Source of the DNA: Syntrophaceae bacterium
Lineage (GTDB): Bacteria > Desulfobacterota > Syntrophia > Syntrophales > Smithellaceae
Assembly (NCBI GenBank): GCA_025355345.1
Contig: JANXZU010000105.1
Coordinates: 1-45,121, forward strand
Direction of reading: 5' to 3'
Length of the DNA: 45,121 nt
Shown: positions 7,268-14,953 of the stretch, in pieces
How positions within the stretch are numbered: the first letter of the stretch is position 1
Layout: each line of letters opens with the position of its first letter
Made by a program: the position numbers and the translations under genes
Notes under the pieces: generated by a model
Databases searched by the model: none
What the model was told of the DNA's origin: nothing
The model's input: the letters and a program-made list of their open reading frames with translations, nothing else

Positions 7268-9196
7268 ATGGTTATAGTGACACAAAAAAACTCAGATGCA
7301 ATTAAATATACTCTGCCGCAGATTCTGGTAAATAATGCAGCTGGCTATGGTGATAACAAAATTGCCGTTCGGGAAAAATCATACGGCATCTGGCAGAAAT
7401 ACGGCTGGAGTGAGTATTTGCGTTACGTTCGTCAAACCGCCGCCGGCTTTGCGGCTCTTAATCTGCAACGTGGTGAAAATGTCTGCCTGATCGTGGAAAA
7501 TAATCCGGAGTGGCTTTTTTGTGAAATTGCTGCACAAGCTCTTGGCGCCACAACTCTTAATTTATTTACCTCATCCATCGCAGAAGAATTATCTTATTCC
7601 ATCAAACGGATCAACTCTCCTGTTGTTGTAGTGCAGGACCAGGAACAAGTCGATAAGCTTCTGGAAGTTCGGGATAACCTGCCGCAAATCAAAAAAGTAG
7701 TTTACATTGATCCCACAGGAATGACATCTTATGAAAATGATCCCTGGCTGATAAGCTACGCAAGGCTTTTGGAAACAGGTGAAAAATATAATCTGGAAAA
7801 TCCCGGTTTTGTTGATGATGAAATAACCAAAGGTCGCCCCGAAGATATCGCGGTCATGATCCAAACTTCAGGTACAACCGGCATACCCAAGATGGCAATG
7901 TTATCTCATCGTAATCTTACCACTATGGCTCTCCAGTGGATAGAAGCTACCGGTCTAAAGCCCGAAGAAAACTGGATATCAATGTCTCCACCGGCCTGGA
8001 TTGTTGATCAGATGTGGGGGGTGGGCGTTGCGCTGGCAAGTGCTATGACGATGAACTTTCCGGAAACGGCAGAAACGGTACTCGAAGATTTTCGTGATGT
8101 TGGTCCTTCTATTATTATCACTTCATCGCGTTTCTGGGAAGATATGGCATCGCGTATCCGGGTGAAGATATCGGATGCCGGCTGGCTAAAGAAGAAATTG
8201 TTTTACTTAGCAGAGACGCTCGGTAAGTCCGTGGTCGAGAAGCAGTCCCGAAAAGCCGCCATCCCTCTACTGACAAATATTTTGTATAAACTAATGCCCT
8301 ACCTGGTTTACAGGCCGCTGCTCGATCGTCTGGGTTGCACTAAATTTCACTCTGCATTTACTGGCGGGCATCCCATCAGCCCTGATGTAATTCTTTTCTT
8401 TCGTGCTATTGGTTTGAATCTAAAACAATGTTATGGTCTCACCGAAGCGGGAGGAATATTTCAAATTCAGCCGGATAATGAAGTAAAGCTCGAAACTGTG
8501 GGTAAACCCCTGCATCTGTCTGAAGTAAAAATAGCGGAAGATCAGGAAGTGCTTGTTAGATCGGCGGCTAATTTTTCCGGCTATTACAATGATTATCAGG
8601 CCACTCAGGATGCTTTTGAGAATGGCTGGCTGAAAACCGGCGATGCCGGATACATTGACGCCGATGGCCATTTGTTGATTATCGGCCGCAAAGAGGATAT
8701 TATCCGCAATAAAAGCGGGGAGGCCTTTTCACCTGATTTTATTGAAACCCGCTTAAAGTTCAGTCCCTACATTAAAGAAGCGGTAACCTTTGGCGAAAGC
8801 CGTCCATTTATTACTGCCATGATCAATATCGATTTGGGCAATGTGGGTAATTGGGCTGAAGATCGAATGATTCCCTATACCACTTATATGGATCTTGCCC
8901 AACAACCGGCAGTTGAAGAAATGATTCTGAAAGAAGTAATTAAAGTAAACGAGCAACTTCCGGAAGTGATGAAAATAAAAAGGTTCATCCTTCTGTATAA
9001 ACTTCTTGATGCTGATGAGGAAGAGCTCACGCGCACAGGCAAGGTGCGTAGGCGTTTTGTCTATGGCCTTTATATTAAGATTATTGAAGCAATGTATCGT
9101 AATGAAAAAAATGTCCAGGTAACAGGGAAGGTTCGTTACCGCGATGGACGCGTAGGTGAAATAGAAACAACGGTGAATATTATCAACCTTATTTAA
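7268..9196 (+). CDS. AMP-forming long-chain-type acyl-CoA synthetase
   Basis: This is a 642-residue ANL-superfamily adenylate-forming enzyme that would convert a carboxylic acid, ATP and CoA to acyl-CoA, AMP and pyrophosphate. The P-loop QTSGTTGIPKMAMLSH starts near residue 198. Further motifs are QCYGLTEAGG, the adenylate-binding ENGWLKTGDAGYID and IGRKEDIIRNKSGE, and the C-terminal catalytic lysine in LTRTGKVRRR (K592). Overall layout is that of FadD15/long-chain-type ligases rather than PaaK. It sits between livG and livH with an AAGGA ribosome site. The inferred role is activation of the acid imported by the transporter; chain length or aromaticity cannot be told from sequence. Confidence 0.85.
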   Translation: MVIVTQKNSDAIKYTLPQILVNNAAGYGDNKIAVREKSYGIWQKYGWSEYLRYVRQTAAGFAALNLQRGENVCLIVENNPEWLFCEIAAQALGATTLNLFTSSIAEELSYSIKRINSPVVVVQDQEQVDKLLEVRDNLPQIKKVVYIDPTGMTSYENDPWLISYARLLETGEKYNLENPGFVDDEITKGRPEDIAVMIQTSGTTGIPKMAMLSHRNLTTMALQWIEATGLKPEENWISMSPPAWIVDQMWGVGVALASAMTMNFPETAETVLEDFRDVGPSIIITSSRFWEDMASRIRVKISDAGWLKKKLFYLAETLGKSVVEKQSRKAAIPLLTNILYKLMPYLVYRPLLDRLGCTKFHSAFTGGHPISPDVILFFRAIGLNLKQCYGLTEAGGIFQIQPDNEVKLETVGKPLHLSEVKIAEDQEVLVRSAANFSGYYNDYQATQDAFENGWLKTGDAGYIDADGHLLIIGRKEDIIRNKSGEAFSPDFIETRLKFSPYIKEAVTFGESRPFITAMINIDLGNVGNWAEDRMIPYTTYMDLAQQPAVEEMILKEVIKVNEQLPEVMKIKRFILLYKLLDADEEELTRTGKVRRRFVYGLYIKIIEAMYRNEKNVQVTGKVRYRDGRVGEIETTVNIINLI

Positions 9197-9207
9197 GGAA
9201 TGTATTT

Positions 9208-10086
9208 ATGGATTTTTTTCTACAATTATTAGTTAATGGAGTTTGCGTAGGCCTTCTTTACGGCATATCGGCAATGGGCTTTGTCATGATTTTTAAATCA
9301 TCCAGTGTTTTGAACTTTGCCCATGGCGAGCTTCTGGCACTCGGCGCATTCTTCTTTCTGGCGCTGATTACCTGGGCACAGATTCCTATTTTTGCCGCCT
9401 TTATTCTGACTTTGATCGGTTGTTTTATCTTGGGTTTTATCATAGAAAAATTTTTCCTGCGCCCTTTGATAGGGGAGAAACTGATCTTTGTTATAATGCT
9501 TACGGTAGGACTTGCCGCCATGTTCAAGGGTCTTATTCTGCTTATCTGGGGTGGTAATTTGCATACATATCCTGATTTTTTGCCCGAATCACTTGCACTA
9601 AAGCTTGGCGCAATCTACATTGCGCCGGTTTATACCGCTACACTGGTAATCAGTATCATCTTTCTGGTTCTTTTCGGATTGTTTTTTAAGCAATCTTCGC
9701 AGGGAATCTATATGCGTTCAGTTGCCGATAATCAGAAAGCAGCTCTTTCTCTGGGTGTGAATGTTCGGCGCGTATTTGCCCTTTCCTGGGCCATTGCCGC
9801 GATGGTTGCCAGCATGAGCGGTATCGTTCTGGGAATCATCAACGGGGTTAATGTGCACGATCTTAGCTCCATAGGGTTGAAAGTCTTCCCTGTGGTCATT
9901 CTAGGCGGTCTGGACAGCATCAGCGGAGCGATTATCGGCGGCATCATTATCGGCCTATTGGAAACATTCACCGGCGGCTACCTCTCGCCATCATTGAGAG
10001 ACGTAGTGCCTTATATTGTTTTAGTGTTTATTTTATTGATAAAACCATACGGATTGTTCGGTCTTGTAGAGATTGAAAGGGTTTAG
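9208..10086 (+). CDS. livH: Liv-type ABC transporter permease LivH
   Basis: This is an inner-membrane permease with about eight hydrophobic segments over 292 residues. The LivH hallmarks are FLQLLVNGVCVGLLYGISAM at the N-terminus, FAHGELLALGAF, and the EAA-like region MRSVADNQKAALSLGVNV that docks on the ATPase, followed by a conserved C-terminal GGLDSISGAIIGGIIIGL. ATG 9208 is preceded by AAGGA and lies 11 bases after the acyl-CoA synthetase stop. It forms the translocation pore with LivM. Confidence 0.9.
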   Translation: MDFFLQLLVNGVCVGLLYGISAMGFVMIFKSSSVLNFAHGELLALGAFFFLALITWAQIPIFAAFILTLIGCFILGFIIEKFFLRPLIGEKLIFVIMLTVGLAAMFKGLILLIWGGNLHTYPDFLPESLALKLGAIYIAPVYTATLVISIIFLVLFGLFFKQSSQGIYMRSVADNQKAALSLGVNVRRVFALSWAIAAMVASMSGIVLGIINGVNVHDLSSIGLKVFPVVILGGLDSISGAIIGGIIIGLLETFTGGYLSPSLRDVVPYIVLVFILLIKPYGLFGLVEIERV

Positions 10087-10094
10087 TATGTTAG

Positions 10095-10125
10095 AAATTA
10101 TCCCGCATAGAGGGGTTAGAGGAAT
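10095..10125 (+). repeat. Short hairpin repeat before livM
   Basis: ATTATCCCGCATAGAGGGGT followed by TAGAGGA matches the motif TTATCCCGC-ATA-GCGGGGTTAGG found again at 11311-11331 and, more loosely, at 11244-11265. It forms an imperfect hairpin. Its AGAGGA tail lies a few bases before the livM ATG and serves as the ribosome site. Confidence 0.5.
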
Positions 10126-10128
10126 TTA

Positions 10129-11199
10129 ATGAAGAAGTTTTCGTTTCATCCATGCGGTAATTATCACGAAAATTATTCGCAGGAATTAAACATATTCGAA
10201 ACCGATTTTGGACGGGTTTGTCTGATATTATTTTTAGCTGTGCTATTTTTAGTCGCGCCGTTTGTTTTGAGTCCCTACATGTTATACATTTTAAACATGA
10301 TCGGTATTTCCGCGATAGCCGCAATTGGTCTCAATATCCTTATCGGATTTACCGGACAAATTTCTCTGGGACATGGCGCCTTTTTCGGCGTCGGAGCTTA
10401 CGCTGCGGCTATTTTAGCCACAAGACTTGGCCTTCCGTTTTATTTATCAATACCTTCGGCAGGCATTATTACTGCTCTTGTAGGCATGATCTTCGGGGCA
10501 CCATCAGGGCGATTAAAAGGTCTCTATTTAACCATAGCAACGCTGGCCGGTCAATTTATTATAGAATATGTTCTAATTCACTGGGATAGCATGACCAAAG
10601 GTACCATGGGCATTACTCTTCCTACAACTACAATCTTTTCGTGGGAAGTTACCGGTGATCGAGCATTTTTCTTTTTAATATTTATCAGCCTTGTTTTAAC
10701 CACATGGTTTGCGGTAAACATCATGCGCAGCAAGTATGGCCGTGCCTTCATCGCGATACGCGATAACGACCGAGCCGCCGAAGGCATGGGTATTCCCATC
10801 TTTAAATATAAGTTACTCTCTTTCGGCATCAGTTCTTTTTATGCCGGATTTGCCGGAGCCATTTGGGCATATTACATGGTGAGCATCACGAGCGAACCAT
10901 TCAATCTTGGACTCTCGGTCGAGTATATTGCGATGGTGATCATCGGCGGTATGGGCAATATTCCCGGAGCAATTTTCGGCGCGACGTTTATCACTTTACT
11001 TAATGAACTCTTAAGATACCTAACAGGAGTATTAATGAATGTCGGATTTGTTACCAGCACCGGCCTGAATATGGCACCGCTTCGAGAGTTTGTTTTCGGA
11101 CTGGCGATAGTGTTATTCATATTATTAGAACCAAAAGGCCTTGCAGAATTGTGGCGGATAGTCCGCTCCAGTTTTAGGCTCTGGCCTTTTTCATATTAG
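10129..11199 (+). CDS. livM: Liv-type ABC transporter permease LivM
   Basis: This is the second permease of the importer, 356 residues with about ten hydrophobic segments. Recognisable LivM features are IGLNILIGFTGQISLGHGAF, the cytoplasmic loop SKYGRAFIAIRDNDRAAEGM that contacts the ATPase, and YIAMVIIGGMGNIPGAIFGA. About 28 polar residues precede the first hydrophobic segment, slightly longer than usual. AGAGGA within the upstream hairpin repeat precedes ATG 10129. It lies 42 bases after livH. Confidence 0.9.
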   Translation: MKKFSFHPCGNYHENYSQELNIFETDFGRVCLILFLAVLFLVAPFVLSPYMLYILNMIGISAIAAIGLNILIGFTGQISLGHGAFFGVGAYAAAILATRLGLPFYLSIPSAGIITALVGMIFGAPSGRLKGLYLTIATLAGQFIIEYVLIHWDSMTKGTMGITLPTTTIFSWEVTGDRAFFFLIFISLVLTTWFAVNIMRSKYGRAFIAIRDNDRAAEGMGIPIFKYKLLSFGISSFYAGFAGAIWAYYMVSITSEPFNLGLSVEYIAMVIIGGMGNIPGAIFGATFITLLNELLRYLTGVLMNVGFVTSTGLNMAPLREFVFGLAIVLFILLEPKGLAELWRIVRSSFRLWPFSY

Positions 11200-11202
11200 A
11201 AA

Positions 11203-11336
11203 ATTAGCATTTGCTATTTTTATAAGCAAATGCGTAAATTTTCTTATCCAGCGCAGCTGGGTTAGTAAAATAGTTTTTGCTTTTCGTTAAAAGCAAATTC
11301 GTAAACGTACTTATCCCGCATAGCGGGGTTAGGAAG
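11203..11336 (+). repeat. Two tandem double-hairpin units between livM and livF
   Basis: The 149-base gap holds two units of about 65 bases with the same plan. Unit A has stem GCATTTGCT/AGCAAATGC (11207-11215 with 11225-11233), then CCAGC/GCTGG (11248-11252 with 11256-11260). Unit B has TTTGCTTTT/AAAAGCAAA (11276-11284 with 11289-11297), then CCCGC/GCGGG (11315-11319 with 11323-11327). Each unit then ends in GGGTTAG or GGGGTTAGG. Paired bases differ between units but pairing is kept. There is no T-tract, so these are not simple terminators. Confidence 0.65.
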
Positions 11337-11348
11337 TTAGGATAAAAA

Positions 11349-12149
11349 ATGGGTGAAATACTTCTACAACTAAATAATATATCTGTTGTATATTCAGATG
11401 TTATACAGGTATTGAAAGGTGTTTCCTTAAGTGTGGAAAAGGGTCATATCGTCTCTCTTTTGGGCAGTAACGGGGCAGGGAAGACTACAACGCTTAAGGC
11501 GATTTCGGGATTGCTCAAACCAGAAAACGGCGAAGTAACTGATGGCTCAGTTATTTATAATGGCAAAAACATTCAGAATCAGTCGCCGGAATATATAACC
11601 CGCCAGGGCATCATTCAGGTACTGGAAGGTCGCCAGCCATTCAAATATCTTACTATTGAAGAAAATCTTCGTGTAGGCACCGCCACACGCCCTAGTAAAC
11701 CTTACAAACAGGATTTGGAAATGGTTTATAATTATTTCCCGGCGCTTGTGGCCAGAAGAAAGTCTTTAGCTGGTTACTGCAGCGGCGGCGAGCTGCAAAT
11801 GCTGGTTATAGGACGAGCTTTAATGGCACATCCGCAACTGCTAATGCTGGACGAACCATCATTGGGTTTGGCACCACTTGTTGTTCAGGAAATATTCCGG
11901 ATCATAAAAAAAATCAATGAAGAGCATGAAACCACAATTGTGCTTGTAGAACAAAACGCTCATATGGCACTGCAAGTTGCCCATTACGCTTATGTCATGG
12001 AGAATGGCAAAATCATGATGGAAGGGGCATCTAAAGATTTAGCCGATAACCCTGATGTTAAAGAATTTTACCTGGGCATGGCGGCAACTGGTATTGCCAA
12101 GTCGTATAAGGATGTCAAGGCTTATAGACGCCGTAAGCGCTGGCTATAG
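11349..12149 (+). CDS. livF: Liv-type ABC transporter ATPase LivF
   Basis: This is the second ATPase of the importer. Walker A GSNGAGKT (39-46), a signature YCSGGELQMLVIGRALM and Walker B LLMLDEPSLGLAP are followed by the His-switch region VLVEQNAHMAL. The 266-residue length is slightly above the usual 235 or so, because of a basic C-terminal tail after the conserved EFYLGM. It ends exactly at the palindromic element 12150-12272. AGGA lies a few bases before ATG 11349. It closes the livK-G-acs-H-M-F cluster. Confidence 0.9.
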   Translation: MGEILLQLNNISVVYSDVIQVLKGVSLSVEKGHIVSLLGSNGAGKTTTLKAISGLLKPENGEVTDGSVIYNGKNIQNQSPEYITRQGIIQVLEGRQPFKYLTIEENLRVGTATRPSKPYKQDLEMVYNYFPALVARRKSLAGYCSGGELQMLVIGRALMAHPQLLMLDEPSLGLAPLVVQEIFRIIKKINEEHETTIVLVEQNAHMALQVAHYAYVMENGKIMMEGASKDLADNPDVKEFYLGMAATGIAKSYKDVKAYRRRKRWL

Positions 12150-12272
12150 CAGACTGCTGAAAAAGGCTCATATTCTGCGTTGCGCTTCTAATCTCACTGC
12201 TCACGTACGTTTTAAGTACGCTCCGCTGCTCGCTTCTTGCGCGCCTTGCCTCTAAGCCTTTTTGAGCAGCCC
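12150..12272. repeat. Nested palindromic element directly after livF
   Basis: The outer arms AGACTGCTGAAAAAGGCT (12151-12168) and AGCCTTTTTGAGCAGCC (12256-12272) are inverted repeats. Inside is a second palindrome, CGTAC-GTTTTAA-GTACG near 12204-12220. The sequence is GC-rich between AT-rich flanks and starts one base after the livF stop codon. Elements of this GACTG-TGAAAAAGGCT type recur in deltaproteobacterial genomes as I recall them. It may also act as a transcription barrier for the liv operon. Confidence 0.65.
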
Positions 12273-12491
12273 GCAAAACAAAAGTTTTCAACATAGTTCG
12301 CCTTCTCCTCTTTGCCTCACTGTTATCCTTCAAAACGAAAGGGTATATGAGCAGTAATAAATAAATTTTTATATTGATTTTAAAACACGAATTTGTATTT
12401 TATTTTTTTGTGAAATAAAGTATATTTTCAAAAACATGCTTAAAATACCGGTTTAGTATTTTAAGTGTTAAACTCAAGGAGAACAAATAGA
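12273..12491 (+). promoter_or_regulatory. AT-rich gap with a perfect 10-bp hairpin and possible cassette boundary
   Basis: No gene was seen here. At 12439-12465 CTTAAAATAC and GTATTTTAAG pair perfectly around the loop CGGTTTA; there is no T-tract, so it looks like an operator or recombination site rather than a terminator. Right after it GTTAAAC (12467-12473) fits the integron core GTTRRRY, then AAGGAGA (12477-12483) serves the next gene. Confidence 0.4.
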
Positions 12492-13214
12492 ATGATCATA
12501 TATTATGGCATTTATAGCTTGTTAGTTGCTTTATGGGTTCTCAAAGATGCACCATTTCGCAATATATCGAAGTGGTGGGCGTTGGGTATATTCGTACTAC
12601 CAATCCTATTCCCTTATTACATTGTAAGGACTCGCCCATCAAATCTGTACTGGAAGCATATCGGCCTTTGGTTGGTTGGATTCTTTATCTTTCATACTAT
12701 TGGGATAGCAATAAACAAGGTTGAAACCAACAACAAACTTGGCAAGTCTTTGATTCAAACAACTCAATGGAATAGGTTTGTATCTCCTGACAACCAATTT
12801 TCAGTTAATTTTCCTACTCATCCTAGCCACGAATCGGACATAGTGAATACTCCTGATGGTAAAGTAGAGTTAGTTCAATATATGTCCAAGAATAGTGAAG
12901 TTCTATATGCAGTTATGTATGGTGATTACCCTGCCAAAGGTATTACTGGCAAAACTCAAGATCAACTTTTAAACAATGCACGAGATGGAGCAGTTAATAA
13001 CGTTCAAGGCAAGCTTTTGAGTGAGACCATAATTTCCAAAGAGGGATATCCCAGTCGTGAATTTGCTTTTAAGGTTGAGCCAAACTCAGTAGTTACGGCA
13101 CAGATAGTACTAAAAAATAATAGAATTTATCAGGTAATGGTGGTTGCTCCAAGTGATATGCTTTTCACTTCCCAAAAGAGACAGTTCTTTGACTCATTTG
13201 AGTTGCTGAAATAA
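12492..13214 (+). CDS. Hypothetical membrane-anchored protein, possible integron cassette cargo
   Basis: The function is not recognised. From ATG 12492 (AAGGAGA ends nine bases upstream) the 240-residue product has three short hydrophobic segments in its first 75 or so residues. A soluble domain follows, opening NRFVSPDNQFSVNFPTHPSH, a pattern common in uncharacterised proteins with a PsbP/DUF1795-like fold. The soluble part probably faces the periplasm. The gene stands alone between a palindromic element and a CoA ligase gene, and is bracketed by GTTAAAC upstream and a 57-base attC-like site downstream, the layout of a promoterless integron cassette. The reading frame itself is well supported; the cassette origin is inference. 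Confidence 0.65.
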   Translation: MIIYYGIYSLLVALWVLKDAPFRNISKWWALGIFVLPILFPYYIVRTRPSNLYWKHIGLWLVGFFIFHTIGIAINKVETNNKLGKSLIQTTQWNRFVSPDNQFSVNFPTHPSHESDIVNTPDGKVELVQYMSKNSEVLYAVMYGDYPAKGITGKTQDQLLNNARDGAVNNVQGKLLSETIISKEGYPSREFAFKVEPNSVVTAQIVLKNNRIYQVMVVAPSDMLFTSQKRQFFDSFELLK

Positions 13215-13220
13215 CTGAAA

Positions 13221-13277
13221 GTATAACCAGCAAATCCACCGGTCGACTTACATCTGCCGATAATCCGCGCGTTAGAT
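13221..13277 (+). other. Candidate attC-like recombination site
   Basis: Seven bases after the stop codon GTATAAC (13221-13227) begins a stretch ending in GTTAGAT (13271-13277), which fits the GTTRRRY core of integron attC sites. The total of 57 bases is at the lower end of attC lengths. GTATAAC pairs at six of seven positions with GTTAAAC (12467-12473), the cassette's own other half in a circular form. Inner arms (CAGCAAATCCACCGG against CCGATAATCCGCGC) pair only partly, so the site may be degraded or fortuitous. Confidence 0.35.
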
Positions 13278-13326
13278 GACATTCTGGAGACATAAAAATT
13301 ATTTATAACAACAAAGAAGGTAATAT

Positions 13327-14580
13327 ATGAAACGCACATTTGATAAAAAAGAATCGTGGAGTCATAAAGAGAGAAAAGCAAGGCAGGATGAGAGTCTCGC
13401 CAGCATGGTGAAGCTGGGGTACAAAAAATCACCGGCATTAAAAAAGATTCTCGATGCCAATAATATTAATCCCCGGAAGATTAAATGCCGGGAAGATCTG
13501 GAATCACTGCCGGTTACATCACGCGAAAAACTGGTGGAAATGGAAATGCGACAAACTCCTTATGCAGGCCTGGAAAATCCCGATGTTCAGATTGACCGCA
13601 TCTTTACTTCACCGGGGCCAGTGTATGAGCCTCATTTATCTGAAGCTGATGTTTTATGGGCGCGCGCTTTTTTTGCTGCGGGCATAGGCCCCAAAGATAT
13701 AGCTCTCAATGCCTTTTCATATCATCTGGTGGCGGCAGGATTAACTTTCCACAGCGGTCTGCGCAGAGTTGGCGCAACGGTTGTTCCTTCCGGAACTTCT
13801 TCGTCACAGGTTCAGGTGCAGTTGATTAAAGACCTCAAAGTTACCGCCTACGTTGGCACGCCCAGCTTTCTGGCAGCGATAATCGAAAAAGCAAAAGAGA
13901 TGGGCTTTGATTTCAAGAAGGATTTTAATCTTAAAAAAGCATGCTTTGCGGCGGAGCCTTTGTTTCCGGACATGCGCCGTTCTTTTGAAGAAGAATACGG
14001 CATTGATACTTATCAGATGTATGGAGCAACGGAAGTAGGGGACGTGGCTTATGAATGCTCACAGAAGAATGGCTGGCACATTTGTGAAGAAACTATTGTC
14101 GAAATTGTTGATCCGGCAACAGGCAAAAATGTCGCTCCGGGGCAGTTAGGTGAAATTGTCGTCACCAGACTCAACGATATATTTTTTCTGCTACGCTTCG
14201 GAACAGGGGATTTATCGCGAATAATTACCGATGAGTGTAAGTGCGGCAGGACATCCTTCAGGCTTGCGGGAATTGCCGGAAGGATAGGGGATGCGGTGAA
14301 AGTAAGAGGCATGTTTATAGCACCAAGCCAGTTGAAAATGATTCAGGCAAAATTCAACAATCTGCCGCTGCAGGCTTTAGTTAGCCGTGTTAGCAATGAC
14401 GATGTCCTGAAAGTAAAAGTGGAAAAGATTGCACATGAGATTGGTTCTGCTGCGTGGGAAGAAAAGTTTAAAACAATTTTCCGCGAGGTTTGCACGGTCA
14501 GAATTGATCAATTGGAGTATCTGAATACTGGTACTATCAAGCCGGATGATAAGTTGATTGTTGATGGGCGGAAGTATTAG
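13327..14580 (+). CDS. Phenylacetate-CoA ligase-like protein with a degenerate P-loop
   Basis: This 417-residue protein has the PaaK fold order: an N-terminal KSPALKKILDANNI region, a core with YQMYGATEVGDVAYEC (the adenylate-binding Y-x-E-type motif), a Cys-containing ECKCGR loop and a C-terminal GMFIAPSQLK subdomain. The ATP-phosphate loop that reads SSGTTGKP in PaaK reads TSPGPVYEP here, without the Thr-Gly-Lys core. The C-terminal catalytic lysine region may survive as KPDDKLIVDGRK. It may use a different nucleotide mode, act as a thioester-binding or regulatory protein, or be a divergent true ligase. It follows the liv cluster but is separated by the putative cassette. The gene end overlaps the convergent gene on the minus strand. 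Confidence 0.75.
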   Translation: MKRTFDKKESWSHKERKARQDESLASMVKLGYKKSPALKKILDANNINPRKIKCREDLESLPVTSREKLVEMEMRQTPYAGLENPDVQIDRIFTSPGPVYEPHLSEADVLWARAFFAAGIGPKDIALNAFSYHLVAAGLTFHSGLRRVGATVVPSGTSSSQVQVQLIKDLKVTAYVGTPSFLAAIIEKAKEMGFDFKKDFNLKKACFAAEPLFPDMRRSFEEEYGIDTYQMYGATEVGDVAYECSQKNGWHICEETIVEIVDPATGKNVAPGQLGEIVVTRLNDIFFLLRFGTGDLSRIITDECKCGRTSFRLAGIAGRIGDAVKVRGMFIAPSQLKMIQAKFNNLPLQALVSRVSNDDVLKVKVEKIAHEIGSAAWEEKFKTIFREVCTVRIDQLEYLNTGTIKPDDKLIVDGRKY

Positions 14581-14923
14581 TGGCTGACATTGCCTTTTTT
14601 CCCAATATATAAGCGTCAATGATGGAAAACGCCCAGAAAAAAGTAATTAATAAAAAGATGAATAACAAGTAATACAAATCTAATGCTTTAACAGAGCTGA
14701 TTGTCAGATTGATAACGATGTTGAAATCAACCGCTCCTTTCTTAAAAGGTGCGGCTTTTATAATTGTAATAGCTACCTGAACTATAGCCCAGCATATAGA
14801 TAAAATTCCGGCAGTAACCGGAAGTATTATCATAATTCCACGCTTATATTTTTTTAAATAAATCTGTCCCCAACCGGGTAAAAGAAGAGCGCTGAATAAT
14901 GCTGCTTTAATTGCTGGATTCAT
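14537..14923 (-). CDS. Small membrane protein with a PGWGQIY motif
   Basis: This is about 128 residues with two or three hydrophobic segments. The N-terminal ALLLPGWGQIYLKKYKRGI resembles the start of TM2-like/DUF5683-type membrane proteins, in which a PGxGQxY turn lies between helices. The start was set at ATG 14923 because AGGA lies nine bases upstream; ATG 14932 is too close to it. Its last 44 bases overlap the convergent CoA-ligase-like gene. It is 21 bases downstream of recJ's minus-strand start-of-operon neighbours only in the sense of adjacency; co-transcription is not evident. Function unknown. Confidence 0.6.
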   Translation of the reverse strand: MNPAIKAALFSALLLPGWGQIYLKKYKRGIMIILPVTAGILSICWAIVQVAITIIKAAPFKKGAVDFNIVINLTISSVKALDLYYLLFIFLLITFFWAFSIIDAYILGKKAMSATNTSAHQQSTYHPA

Positions 14924-14953
14924 CGACCTCATTCCTATTTAAGATTTAAAAAC

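Noticed and set aside
10218..10589. A 123-codon + strand frame inside livM
   Set aside because: It is an alternate frame of livM, whose own frame is fully supported by permease motifs.
12055..12255. A 66-codon frame overlapping the livF end and the palindromic element
   Set aside because: It lies in another frame of livF and runs through a palindrome; no domain or ribosome site.
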